Position numbers and translations under genes: made by a program
From: Curtobacterium flaccumfaciens
GTDB lineage: Bacteria; Actinomycetota; Actinomycetes; Actinomycetales; Microbacteriaceae
Direction: 5' to 3'
Length of the DNA: 64,000 nucleotides
NCBI RefSeq assembly: GCF_004361695.1
Contig: NZ_SNVW01000006.1
Location: forward strand, 151,275 to 215,274
The notes under the pieces: generated by a model
What the model was told of the DNA's origin: nothing
Seen by the model: the letters and a program-made list of their open reading frames with translations, nothing else
Database searches by the model: none
In this document: positions 25,292 through 33,417 of the stretch, in pieces
How the letters are laid out: each line of letters starts with the position of its first letter
How positions within the stretch are numbered: the stretch's first letter is position 1

Positions 25292-26223
25292 CCCTTGACC
25301 GATCCTTCCGTGAGGCCTCCGCGCCAGAAGCGCTGGAGGACGATGATGGCGATGACGAGCGGGATGACCGAGACGAGCACCCCGCCGGTGGTGAGCTGGT
25401 AGAACTCCGGCAGCCGGTCCACCTGGGACCGCCAGTTGTTGAGTCCCAGTGTGATCGGGTACAGCTTCTGGTCTGCCAGCATGATGAGCGGCAGGAAGAA
25501 GTTGTTCCAGATGCCGACGACCTGGAACAGGAACACCGTCACCAGTGCGGGCGTCATCTGCCGGAGCACGATGGTGTGGAAGATCCGGAGCTCTCCGGCC
25601 CCGTCGATGCGGGCCTGCTCGAGGAGCGCCGTGTCCACCGACGCCGCCGCGTACACCCGGCAGAGGAACAGGCCGAACGGCGAGACGAGGCTCGGGATGA
25701 GCACGCTCCAGTACGTGTCGGTCAGCCCCATCGTCGAGAACAGCAGGAACAGCGGCAGTGCCGTCGCGGTCCCCGGCACGAGCACGCCGCCGAGGATCGT
25801 GCCGAACACGAGCTGCCGACCGCGGAACTCGTACTTCGCGAGCGCGTAGCCGCCGGCCGCGGCGAAGTACGTCGCCAGGACCGCGCCGACACCCGAGTAC
25901 AGGATGCTGTTCGCGATCCAGCGGACGAAGATCCCGCCGTCGTACGTGAACACCTGCTGGATGTTGCTGAACAGGGCGAAGTCGCCGCCGAACCAGAACC
26001 CGTTCGTCGCGAACAGGGCCCCGGTGGTCTTCGTCGCGGCGATGACGACCCAGTAGAGCGGGACGAGGAAGTAGATCGCGACGATCACGAGGATGCCGGT
26101 GACGACGATCTGGGACTTTCCGGAGCGGTCGAGCTTCCGGCGCTGGTGCGCTCCGATCGACGTGGTGTCGACGGGGACGGCGGTCTTCGCGCTCGCTGGC
26201 GCTTCGATGGCTTCGCTGGTCAT
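25288..26223 (-). CDS. Carbohydrate ABC transporter permease, MalG type
   Basis: A 311-residue permease with six membrane segments. The EAA loop reads VDTALLEQARIDGAGELRIFHTIVLRQMTPAL (described in parts, with EQARIDGAG as the core), which docks the shared ATPase. The start ATG at 26223 overlaps the upstream permease stop (ATGA). The N-terminal 35 residues are a polar extension (MTSEAIEAPASAKTAVPVD). With the MalF-type partner it forms the channel for a disaccharide or oligosaccharide, probably lactose-like given the lacZ gene downstream. No ATPase gene is in the operon, so a multi-use MsmK-like ATPase elsewhere is expected. Confidence 0.92.
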   Translation of the reverse strand: MTSEAIEAPASAKTAVPVDTTSIGAHQRRKLDRSGKSQIVVTGILVIVAIYFLVPLYWVVIAATKTTGALFATNGFWFGGDFALFSNIQQVFTYDGGIFVRWIANSILYSGVGAVLATYFAAAGGYALAKYEFRGRQLVFGTILGGVLVPGTATALPLFLLFSTMGLTDTYWSVLIPSLVSPFGLFLCRVYAAASVDTALLEQARIDGAGELRIFHTIVLRQMTPALVTVFLFQVVGIWNNFFLPLIMLADQKLYPITLGLNNWRSQVDRLPEFYQLTTGGVLVSVIPLVIAIIVLQRFWRGGLTEGSVKG

Positions 26224-27320
26224 GCGTCCGCCCCCTTCGTTCCGTTCTGCAGACCGGACGGGCCCTGGAGGCCCGGTGCGGCTTGGGTGGTGACCACCTG
26301 TCGGGCGGACACGCGCGTCCGGAGCGCGCGCTGCGCCTCCAGGCCGTCTCGCCTCGCCCGCTTGCGGTTGTCCCGTTCGTCCTTCGGCGGACGGTTCGTC
26401 AACGCGAGGAACGCGAACGACAGGATGAACGCGGCCAGCGCGATGATGACGGCCTGCGCGCTCGCGACGCCGTACTCGTTGAACGCGAACGCGTTCGTGT
26501 AGGCGGCGTAGTTCGGCGTGTACTCGGAGTCGATGGCGGGGGCCACCGTGGACAGGATCTGCGGCTCCGCGAAGAGCTGCAGCGTGCCGATGATCGAGAA
26601 GACCGTCGTGAGCACCAGGGCCGGCGCGATGAGCGGGATCTGGATCCGCCACGCGACCTGGAACGCGTTCGCGCCGTCCACCTTCGCGGCCTCGTAGACC
26701 TCGCCGGGGATCGACTTCAGCTGCGCCACGATGATGAGCATGTTGTAGCCGGTGTAGGTCCACGTGACGATGTTCGCGATCGACCACAGCACGCTGTTCG
26801 CGCCGAGGAAGTCCGGCTGCAACCCGATCGCCTGCAGCATCGACACGATCGGCGACAGCCCCGGCACGTACAGGAACGACCAGAGGATCGTCGCGATGAC
26901 CCCGGGGACGCCGTACGGCATGAAGTAGACCGCACGGAAGAAGCCCGGCCAGCGGGCGCTCGCCGACTCGAGGAGCAGCGCGAGGATCGTGCACGCGATG
27001 ATCATCACCGGGACCTGCACGACACCGAAGAGCAGCATCCGGCCGATCGAGGCGACGAAGCCGGTGTCGTTGAGCGCGGTGATGTAGTTGTCGAAGCCGG
27101 CGAACCGGCCGGTGACCCCGTCCTCGCCGAACAGCCCCTTCCGGTCCACGGTCGTGAACGACTGGAACAGGGCGCTGATGATCGGGATGATGAACGTCAG
27201 CACGAACAGGGCCAGGAACGGGGCGAGGAGCATCCACGGCGCACGCTTCTGCGCGACCGTGGCCTTCGTGCTCGTGCGGAACCCGGGCTTCGTGCTGGTC
27301 GTGCTCGTCTGCTGGCTCAT
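26220..27320 (-). CDS. Carbohydrate ABC transporter permease, MalF type
   Basis: A 366-residue permease with six or more membrane helices and the EAA motif in GEVYEAAKVDGANAFQVAWRIQIPL. The N-terminus carries a Thr/Ser-rich segment before the first helix (APWMLLAPFLALFVLTFIIP). The ATG at 27320 overlaps the stop of the binding-protein gene. After the last helix there is an unusual C-terminal tail of about 50 residues (from RKRARRDGLEAQRALRTR), encoded by a divergent copy of the genome's GGAGGC palindrome at 26261-26345. The tail is probably dispensable for transport. Confidence 0.92.
   Translation of the reverse strand: MSQQTSTTSTKPGFRTSTKATVAQKRAPWMLLAPFLALFVLTFIIPIISALFQSFTTVDRKGLFGEDGVTGRFAGFDNYITALNDTGFVASIGRMLLFGVVQVPVMIIACTILALLLESASARWPGFFRAVYFMPYGVPGVIATILWSFLYVPGLSPIVSMLQAIGLQPDFLGANSVLWSIANIVTWTYTGYNMLIIVAQLKSIPGEVYEAAKVDGANAFQVAWRIQIPLIAPALVLTTVFSIIGTLQLFAEPQILSTVAPAIDSEYTPNYAAYTNAFAFNEYGVASAQAVIIALAAFILSFAFLALTNRPPKDERDNRKRARRDGLEAQRALRTRVSARQVVTTQAAPGLQGPSGLQNGTKGADA
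26261..26345. repeat. Dispersed palindrome, GGAGGC family, degenerate copy inside permease coding sequence
   Basis: GGCCCTGGAG begins the left arm (26261) and CTGCGCCTCCAGGCC closes the right (26331-26345), with a longer and degenerate centre than other copies. It encodes part of the C-terminal tail of the MalF-type permease. Confidence 0.5.
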
Positions 27321-28681
27321 CGTGCCGTCCTGACGCTGAGGCCCTTGTCCTTGAAGGACTGGACGATCTCCTTCTGGGCGAGCTCCACCGCGTCGGTGAG
27401 CTTCAGACCGCTCGTGAGCTTGCGCCGGAACTGGTTCTGCAGGCTCGTGAACGCCGACTGCGTCACCGGCGACCACGACCAGTCGATGTTCTGCTCCTTC
27501 GCAGCGGGGACGAAGACGTCCTCGTTGTAGTTCTGGCCGGAGAACCACTTCGACGGCTGCTCGCGCTGCTTGCCGATGTAGTCCTTCGCCGGAGACCACC
27601 CGATGCCGCAGTACTTGATCATCGCGTCGATGCCCGCCTTCGAGGTGGTCATCCAGGTGATGAACTCGAGCGCCTCCTTCGGGTGCTGCGAGTTCGCGAG
27701 CACCGCGGCCGTCGACCCGCCGATCGCACTCGACCCGAAGCCCGTGTCGCCCCACTTCTGCATCGGCGCGACCTTCCACTTGCCCTCGCCGCCCTGCACC
27801 GACTCGATGAGGGCGTCACCCCAGCTCGCGCTCGTGACGGCCGCGATCTTGCCGCTCGCCGCCGAGGCGTACCAGCCGGGGGAGTACGCGCCGGCGCTGG
27901 TGTCGACGAGCTTGTCGTCGATCACGCCGTCGAAGAACTCCGCGACCATCATGGTCTTGTCGTCGGTCATGTCCACGACCCACTCGTCACCGTCGACCTT
28001 GAACCAGCGGGCGCCGGCCTGCTGGGCGTACGCGGCGAACGGCGAGGCGTCCGCGACGGGGAACACCTCGAGGTAGTTCTGCGGCCCGGTCTTCCGAACC
28101 TTGTCGGCGAGCTCGCGCCACTCGTCCCACGTCGCGGGCGGTTCGCCACCGGCCTGCTCGAGCAGTGCCGTCTGGTAGTAGAAGCCCATCGGGCCGGTGT
28201 CCTGCGGGATGCCGTAGACGCCGTCGACGAACGAGACCTGCGCCCACGCTGCGTCGTCGTACTTCGCCTGCCAGTCCTTAGCGCCGTAGCGGGCGAGGTC
28301 GACCAGGCCGTTCGCGAGCATGAACTCCGGGATCTGCCGGAGCTCGACCTGCCCGATGTCGGGGCCACCGCCGGCCGCCAGCGCGGAGTACATCTTCTGG
28401 TAGCCGCCGCTGTTGCCGCCGGGGATCCAGTTCGCGTTCACCTGGATGTCGGGGTGCGAGGCGTTCCAGACGTCGCAGACCTTCTGCAGGTCCTTGAGCC
28501 AGGCCCAGTAGGTCAGGGTGACCTTCTGGCCGCTCGCGGCGGCGGGGATGACCGCCGCCTTGTTCACGTTCGTCGAGCCGGGGACCGCGCATCCGGCGAG
28601 CAGGCCGGTGGCGGCCGCTCCGATCCCGAATCCGAACAGCTGTCGTCTCGTGAGTGGTCGTCGTGGGGTCGATGGCGTCAT
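27317..28681 (-). CDS. Sugar-binding lipoprotein of the lactose-type ABC importer
   Basis: A 454-residue family 1 extracellular solute-binding protein. The N-terminus has a twin-arginine-like TRRQLFGFG (about residues 11-19) and a lipobox LLAGC with the acylated cysteine near residue 31, so it is probably exported folded and anchored in the membrane. The body shows VTLTYWAWLKDLQKVCDVWN and VNANWIPGGNSGGYQKM, typical of sugar-binding proteins. The start ATG at 28681 follows GAGGT. It heads the operon binding protein-MalF-MalG-lacZ, in which all genes overlap by 4 nt. The sugar is probably lactose or a beta-galactoside. Confidence 0.93.
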   Translation of the reverse strand: MTPSTPRRPLTRRQLFGFGIGAAATGLLAGCAVPGSTNVNKAAVIPAAASGQKVTLTYWAWLKDLQKVCDVWNASHPDIQVNANWIPGGNSGGYQKMYSALAAGGGPDIGQVELRQIPEFMLANGLVDLARYGAKDWQAKYDDAAWAQVSFVDGVYGIPQDTGPMGFYYQTALLEQAGGEPPATWDEWRELADKVRKTGPQNYLEVFPVADASPFAAYAQQAGARWFKVDGDEWVVDMTDDKTMMVAEFFDGVIDDKLVDTSAGAYSPGWYASAASGKIAAVTSASWGDALIESVQGGEGKWKVAPMQKWGDTGFGSSAIGGSTAAVLANSQHPKEALEFITWMTTSKAGIDAMIKYCGIGWSPAKDYIGKQREQPSKWFSGQNYNEDVFVPAAKEQNIDWSWSPVTQSAFTSLQNQFRRKLTSGLKLTDAVELAQKEIVQSFKDKGLSVRTAR

Positions 28682-28754
28682 TGCCTGCACCTCGGTTCGT
28701 CGTCGAGCGGGGTTGCACTCACCCAACCACAAAACCGAGCGGTGGTGCAGTTTC

Positions 28755-28770
28755 GTCACGGCACCGTGAC
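28755..28770. promoter_or_regulatory. Palindrome in the divergent lac operon / secreted protein promoter region
   Basis: GTCACGGCACCGTGAC has perfect 7-bp arms around CA. It is the only clear palindrome in the 120-bp divergent region and could be the operator for one or both directions. I could not identify confident -35/-10 boxes around it. Confidence 0.4.
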
Positions 28771-28801
28771 GGTACGGTGAAGTTCCACATATCGAAAGGC
28801 A

Positions 28802-29326
28802 ATGATGCTCTTCTCATCCGTACGAACCGCTGCCCTCGCGCTCACCGCGGTCACGGCGACGGTGCTCCTCGCGGCAGCCCCGGCCGCTGCCGGCCCCATC
28901 GGCGACATCGGTGGATCGGTCGGCCCCGCCCCGACGGACCGCATCGCCTCCTGCTCAAGCGGGAACTTCGTCGGTGAGCTCGCGTACACGTCGGACAACC
29001 GGAACGCGTACTCGTTCTCGCCGTCCCGGTACCGGATCACCAAGCACAACGGCCAGTCCGGCGGGAGCAAGGCGAACATCAGCACCCGGACCCTGCAGGC
29101 GTCGCTCGACGGCCGCGGGCAGATGGTGTCGAACGAGTGGTGGTCGTCTGCCGACGCGATGGTGCAGGACGGCCACTGGCACACCATCGACCCTCGGTCG
29201 AACCGCTGGACGAACGCACTCCCCGCCGGCCACGGGGTCCAGGGGCAGGCGCGTTTCGTCTTCGACACCTCGGGGTGGGACCCGGCGTGCACGGCAACGT
29301 GGTCCGGCACGGTCGTGTACTCCTGA
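28802..29326 (+). CDS. Secreted protein of unknown function
   Basis: A 174-residue protein with a clear Sec signal peptide (residues 1 to about 29, hydrophobic ALALTAVTATVLLAAA, probable cleavage after AAA). The mature part is rich in Ser, Gly and Trp (NEWWSSADAMVQDGHWHTID) and has two cysteines (CSSGNF and DPACTATW) that could form a disulphide. GAAAGG precedes the ATG at 28802; a second ATG follows at once. It is divergent from the lactose-type binding-protein gene. I do not recognise the family. Confidence 0.8.
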   Translation: MMLFSSVRTAALALTAVTATVLLAAAPAAAGPIGDIGGSVGPAPTDRIASCSSGNFVGELAYTSDNRNAYSFSPSRYRITKHNGQSGGSKANISTRTLQASLDGRGQMVSNEWWSSADAMVQDGHWHTIDPRSNRWTNALPAGHGVQGQARFVFDTSGWDPACTATWSGTVVYS

Positions 29327-29332
29327 CCTGCT

Positions 29333-29367
29333 GCCGGTGGCTGCCCGGGAACGGGACGGCCACCGGC
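29333..29367. terminator. Hairpin after the secreted protein gene
   Basis: A 9-bp stem GCCGGTGGC/GCCACCGGC (29333-29341 and 29359-29367) encloses a smaller CCCG/CGGG hairpin. It lies 7 bp after the stop codon, between convergent genes. There is no T-tract. Confidence 0.5.
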
Positions 29368-29446
29368 GGTTCGTGGTGCGGGCGTGCGGGCGTGGGGGCG
29401 ACGGCGGGCGTTCCGCCGTGTCCGACGTGAGCGTCGGGGCGCGTGA

Positions 29447-30535
29447 TCAGTTCGCGACCACTCGGGACGTCGCCCATCGGGGCGGGGCGAACAGCCAGCC
29501 GAGGCCGATCCGTGGCGCGACCGACGCGAGCACGAGCGGAACGACCACCCCGAGTACCCAGGCTGCGACGAACACGGCCTCCGGCTGCACACCGAGCGCC
29601 TGCAGTGTGATCCGGGTCCCCGCGACGACGACGATGTGCGCGGTGAACACGACCACGGTCCGTCGCCCGATCCACGCGAGCAGGTCGCCGACCCGCGGGA
29701 TCCGTGCGAGCAGGACGGCGCCGGCACAGAGCGCGAGCACGCCCGCACAGGTCGCGACGAGACTGACCACCCGGAGGTCGAACGGAAGTGAGGAACGGTC
29801 GGTCGGGCCGACGATCCCGATGGTCCCGCACCACACGGCCACTGCACCAGTGACCAGTCCGAGGCCGGCCCACGCCGGTGTCGGGAGTCGGAGGACGTGT
29901 CGCGCGCCGGGCAGCCCGAGGACCGCGCCGACGGCCACGAAGAACGAGAGGGCAAGGTACTGAGCACCCAGCACCGGCGGGACCCAGCCCCAGGTGACGA
30001 TCGCGAGCGCGGCCAGCAGGGCGAGCCCGGCGGCCGTCCAGCCGACGACGGCTCGGTGGCCGTGACGACTCCGTCGCGCGAAGTGGCGCGGCGCGACGAG
30101 CACTGCGACCGTGAGGACGGTTCCGACCCAGAGGGCGGGGAGGAAGTACAGCTGAGCAGGCGGGGTCCAGATGGCCAGGGAGGCGAGGGTCGTCGGGGTG
30201 TTCCGGAGCGGATCCGTGGCGAGGCCGACCGCGCTCTGAATGGTCCACCAGACCACGTAGAGCCATCCGAAGAGGACCGCTCGTTCACGGATGAGTCGCA
30301 GTGCGCCTCGTCGTGCGAGCGACCCGGGGATGAAGAGGCCCGCGATGAAGGCGATCGCTGCGACCCTCGGGACGTGTGTGATCTCGTACGCGGTGACCAA
30401 TCCGTGGTCCTCAGGGAGCGCGCCGGATTCGAGGAGCCCGAGAACGGCGTGCGCGCCCACGACCATGATGACGGCGACCCCGCGTGCGGCGTCGACCTCG
30501 ATGAGGCGCCGTTGCGAAGTAATATTACGCGTCAT
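29447..30535 (-). CDS. Acyltransferase 3 family membrane protein
   Basis: A 362-residue polytopic membrane protein with about ten helices. It begins RRLIEVDAARGVAVIMVVGAHAV, which matches the start of acyltransferase-3 proteins (R-x-D-x-x-R-G-x-A with the catalytic histidine in the first helix). Such enzymes O-acylate surface glycans, lipids or antibiotics. Start ATG at 30535 is only 7 nt downstream of a TATATT -10, suggesting a leaderless message; the frame stays open further upstream. No partner genes lie next to it, so the acceptor is unknown. The short AT-rich start region contrasts with the GC-rich surroundings. Confidence 0.82.
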   Translation of the reverse strand: MTRNITSQRRLIEVDAARGVAVIMVVGAHAVLGLLESGALPEDHGLVTAYEITHVPRVAAIAFIAGLFIPGSLARRGALRLIRERAVLFGWLYVVWWTIQSAVGLATDPLRNTPTTLASLAIWTPPAQLYFLPALWVGTVLTVAVLVAPRHFARRSRHGHRAVVGWTAAGLALLAALAIVTWGWVPPVLGAQYLALSFFVAVGAVLGLPGARHVLRLPTPAWAGLGLVTGAVAVWCGTIGIVGPTDRSSLPFDLRVVSLVATCAGVLALCAGAVLLARIPRVGDLLAWIGRRTVVVFTAHIVVVAGTRITLQALGVQPEAVFVAAWVLGVVVPLVLASVAPRIGLGWLFAPPRWATSRVVAN

Positions 30536-30542
30536 GAATACC

Positions 30543-30548
30543 AATATA
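30543..30548 (-). promoter_or_regulatory. -10 element of the acyltransferase gene
   Basis: On the minus strand TATATT (four or five of six consensus positions) lies 7 nt before the ATG. A perfect 10-bp palindrome GTAATATTAC lies just inside the coding sequence at 30519-30528. Confidence 0.5.
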
Positions 30549-30761
30549 TCCCCGGGAGGCGCTCCGAGCAATGCGCTCGGCAGACGATGCGTGAGACCAC
30601 GGCGCTGCAGCACGACCTCGTCCGGGCGGCTTCGTGTGCGTCCGGACTCGCTGGGCGTTCGCTCCGCGCCGCGGACACCGCCGCGCGGACGGGTGGAGTG
30701 TGGGCGCACACGAAACGTCGGGGTCCGTGACAGCCCCGGCGACCGTCCGAGAGGAGCTGCC

Positions 30762-31919
30762 ATGACGTCGACCAACGCGACGAGTGAACTGCACGAGATC
30801 CTGGGACAGCGGCTGGAGGGCGACGGCACGTGGGCATGGGCCTACGCCGACGTCTCCGGCAACGTGGAGGACCCGAGGCGACAGGCAGCGCTGAAGCTGC
30901 GCGCCGTCGAGGAAGCCCTCCGCGCACAGGGCGCGACCGACGACGTCGTGGACCTCGTCGCCGGCGAGTTCGAACAGGAACCCGGCGTCCCGTCGCCCGT
31001 CACGCGCTACGTGCTCGTGCACGACGGTGCGCTCGTGCTCAGCGAGGTGCTGCCCGGCAACCTGCACGGGCCCGAGGCTGTCGGCGTCGGTGCCGTCCCC
31101 GACCTCGTCCCCCTCGTTGCACACCGGCCGGTCGATCTGCCGTTCCTGGTCGTGCACGCCGGCAAGGAGGGTGGTGCCCTCCGCGTCTACCGTCTCGGCC
31201 ACGCACCGGTGACGCACGACGAGCAGCAGGTACAGGGCCGGAACGACACCCTGCACTACGCGAAGGCCGGCACCGGGTGGAAGCAGCCGCACTGGCAGCA
31301 GCACACCGAGGAGATCTGGAAGCAGAACTCGTCGGAGGTCGCCACGGCGGTCGACGAGGCCGTCCGCTCGCTCCGCCCCGGGCTCGTGGTCGTCGCCGGT
31401 GACGTCACCGCGCGTGAGCTCCTCGTCAAGGCACTCTCGAACGAGGCGAAGGCCCTGACGTCGGTGTTCCCCGGCGACCCGCGAGCGGACGCCGGATCCA
31501 AGCAGGCGTTCGTGGAGCACGTCGAGACCGCCCTCGCCCGCGTCGTCGCCACGCGTCGGCACGACCTCGAGGACCTGCTCCGCACCCACGTCGGGCGCGG
31601 CGACAACCTCGCCGTGACCGGACTTGGCTCCGTCGTCGCGGCGCTGCAGCAGGCGCAGGGGGCCGTCGTCGCCCTCGACTCCGTCGCGGTGGGGGACCGG
31701 ACGCTGCTCGCGCTCGCCGGGGCCCCGTGGGTGGCGACGGCGCCGGAGCAGGCTGCCGGGACGCCCGTGATCGGTGCGGTGCCGGCCGTGTGCGCTCTCG
31801 TGCGCGCGGCGGTCCTCACCGACGCCGAGCTCGTCCTCGTGAACGCGGCGTCGTTGCCCGGCGGTGCGGCAGCCGCGGCGCTGCTGCGCTGGCCGGTGGG
31901 GCCCGCCGTCCCGGCCTGA
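30762..31919 (+). CDS. eRF1/Vms1-like (Rv2629-family) protein
   Basis: A 385-residue soluble protein of the bacterial archaeo-eukaryotic release-factor-like family, to which mycobacterial Rv2629 belongs. The central region has FLVVHAGKEGGALRVYRLG, then KAGTGWKQPHWQQHTEEIWKQN, and a later LVVVAGDVTARELLVKAL, resembling the eRF1 domain 2-like core. Related eukaryotic Vms1/ANKZF1 proteins release peptidyl-tRNA from stalled ribosomes; whether the bacterial proteins do so is not established. The ATG at 30762 follows GAGAGGAG. It stands alone, divergent from the acyltransferase, and ends near a large palindrome at 31977. Confidence 0.78.
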   Translation: MTSTNATSELHEILGQRLEGDGTWAWAYADVSGNVEDPRRQAALKLRAVEEALRAQGATDDVVDLVAGEFEQEPGVPSPVTRYVLVHDGALVLSEVLPGNLHGPEAVGVGAVPDLVPLVAHRPVDLPFLVVHAGKEGGALRVYRLGHAPVTHDEQQVQGRNDTLHYAKAGTGWKQPHWQQHTEEIWKQNSSEVATAVDEAVRSLRPGLVVVAGDVTARELLVKALSNEAKALTSVFPGDPRADAGSKQAFVEHVETALARVVATRRHDLEDLLRTHVGRGDNLAVTGLGSVVAALQQAQGAVVALDSVAVGDRTLLALAGAPWVATAPEQAAGTPVIGAVPAVCALVRAAVLTDAELVLVNAASLPGGAAAAALLRWPVGPAVPA

Positions 31920-31976
31920 GCCCAGGGCGGGCGCAGGCGGCAGGCGGCAGGCGCTAGCGGCAGGCGCTTCCGCGCG

Positions 31977-32041
31977 TGGGAGGCGGATCCGCGCATAGGA
32001 GGTCGGTCCTTCCGGCTCCCCATGCGCGGATCCGCCTCCCA
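31977..32041. repeat. Large palindrome between convergent genes
   Basis: Perfect 20-bp arms (31977-31996 and 32022-32041, core GGGAGGCGGATCCGCGCAT) surround a 25-nt centre. It shares GGGAGGCG with the common palindrome family but continues with GATCCGCG. It lies between the 3' ends of the eRF1-like and MFS genes and would form a strong hairpin in either transcript. Confidence 0.85.
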
Positions 32042-32127
32042 TCGCTCGTGCGATGGGCTGCAACGCCGTGCCGATCGCCGGTCGCGCGAGCCGGGGTGGT
32101 CGTCAGCCGCGCGAGCCGTCGCGATCG

Positions 32128-33333
32128 TCAGTCGTGCGAGCGGTCCCGGCGTGGCACCAGGGGCAGCGCCAGCACGGGCAGCACTGCCACGATCCCGAAC
32201 GACGCGGCGAACCCGAGCGCTCCCACCAGCGCGCCGATGCCCGGGCCGACGGCGCTCGCCGCGATGAACTGCCCGGTGTTCTGCGCCCCGAGCGCCCGGC
32301 CCGACCAGAACGGCCCCGCTGCCTCGGCCACCGACGTGTACGCCAGGCCGTTGTCGGCGACCGTCACGCTCGTCGCGATGACCAGGAACACCGCGGCTCC
32401 GGCGAGGTGCGTCACGTCGACGAGCGCCAGCAGGCCCATCACCACGGCGGCGCTCAGCGCGACGATCCGCAACGGTCCCACCCGGGAGCCCGCGCGGTCG
32501 CTCCAGACCCCCACGAGGATCCGCCCGATCGCCCCGACGAACTGCGACGCCCCGACGAGCAGGCCAGCGGCCGGCGTCGACCACCCGAGTCCGACGAGCC
32601 ACACCAGCCCGTAGGTCGACAGCGTGAACTGCGGGACGACGAGCAGGATCGACACGGCGTGCACCCGCCACAGGAAGCCGTTCGAACGGTAGGGGTTGTC
32701 GGTGACCGCGGTCGGTGCGGCCGATCGAGCCGGACGCGGCGGGTTGGCGATGCCGATCGCGCAGCACACCGCCAGCACCGCGCAGAGGACGATCGGCAGG
32801 ACCAGCGCGGCTCGGATGCCGGACACCTCGGCGAGCTGCGGCACCGTGACCGCGGCGAGCGTCACCCCGAGTGGCTGCGACATCTGCCGGATCCCCATCG
32901 CCAGGCCGCGGCGCTCCTTCGGGAACCAGCCGACCACGACCCGCCCGCTCGCGGCGTTCGTCGAGGCGCTCGTCATGCCACCCGCCAGGAACGCGAGCCC
33001 GAGCAGCACGGGGTCGCCCGCCGCTGCCCACGCGGCGAGGACCGCGAGGGTGGTGAGCACGAGTCCGCCGGCGATGACGATGCGCTCGCCGAAGCGGTCC
33101 GTGATCGCGCCCCAGGCGATGAGCGTCAGGACCATGCCGAACGTCGGCGCCGCGGCGAGGAGCCCCGCCTGCGTGAGCGACGTCCCCTGCGCGTGCAGGT
33201 ACGGGATGAGCAGCGCGGGTGCCGAGACGACGAGCGTGCCCGCGGCCTGTGCGGCGACCCCGAGCGCGAGCATCGTCCACGCCCTGCCGGAGATCGGTGG
33301 AGTCGAGGTCGTGTGGGGCACCGTGGAGGTCAT
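32128..33333 (-). CDS. MFS transporter controlled by the divergent GntR regulator
   Basis: A 401-residue membrane protein with 12 helices. The MFS loop 2-3 motif appears as GAITDRFGERIV near residues 76-87, and RRGLAMGIRQMSQPLG in the middle is typical of oxalate/formate-antiporter and cyanate-type MFS proteins. The ATG at 33333 lies 84 bp from the divergent GntR start, with a tandem GntR operator between. It probably imports a small organic acid or other ligand sensed by the regulator. The substrate is unknown. Confidence 0.9.
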   Translation of the reverse strand: MTSTVPHTTSTPPISGRAWTMLALGVAAQAAGTLVVSAPALLIPYLHAQGTSLTQAGLLAAAPTFGMVLTLIAWGAITDRFGERIVIAGGLVLTTLAVLAAWAAAGDPVLLGLAFLAGGMTSASTNAASGRVVVGWFPKERRGLAMGIRQMSQPLGVTLAAVTVPQLAEVSGIRAALVLPIVLCAVLAVCCAIGIANPPRPARSAAPTAVTDNPYRSNGFLWRVHAVSILLVVPQFTLSTYGLVWLVGLGWSTPAAGLLVGASQFVGAIGRILVGVWSDRAGSRVGPLRIVALSAAVVMGLLALVDVTHLAGAAVFLVIATSVTVADNGLAYTSVAEAAGPFWSGRALGAQNTGQFIAASAVGPGIGALVGALGFAASFGIVAVLPVLALPLVPRRDRSHD

Positions 33334-33361
33334 CGAGGCAGTCGTTTCGTCGCGGAACTGA

Positions 33362-33384
33362 TTGGTATACCAAAACGGTATACC
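33362..33384. promoter_or_regulatory. Tandem GntR/FadR-type operator
   Basis: The perfect palindrome TTGGTATACCAA (33362-33373) is followed by a second GGTATACC (33377-33384), with centres 13 bp apart. TGGTATACCA is the classical site for FadR-type GntR regulators. It lies between the divergent MFS and gntR genes, just upstream of the gntR -10 TAGGCT (33404-33409). Confidence 0.82.
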
Positions 33385-33403
33385 ATTCCGCGTCGACCGC
33401 CAC

Positions 33404-33409
33404 TAGGCT
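33404..33409 (+). promoter_or_regulatory. -10 element of the gntR gene
   Basis: TAGGCT lies 8 nt before the GTG at 33418, so the transcript is probably leaderless. The tandem operator covers the -35 region, consistent with autorepression. Confidence 0.45.
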
Positions 33410-33417
33410 GGTGCGCC

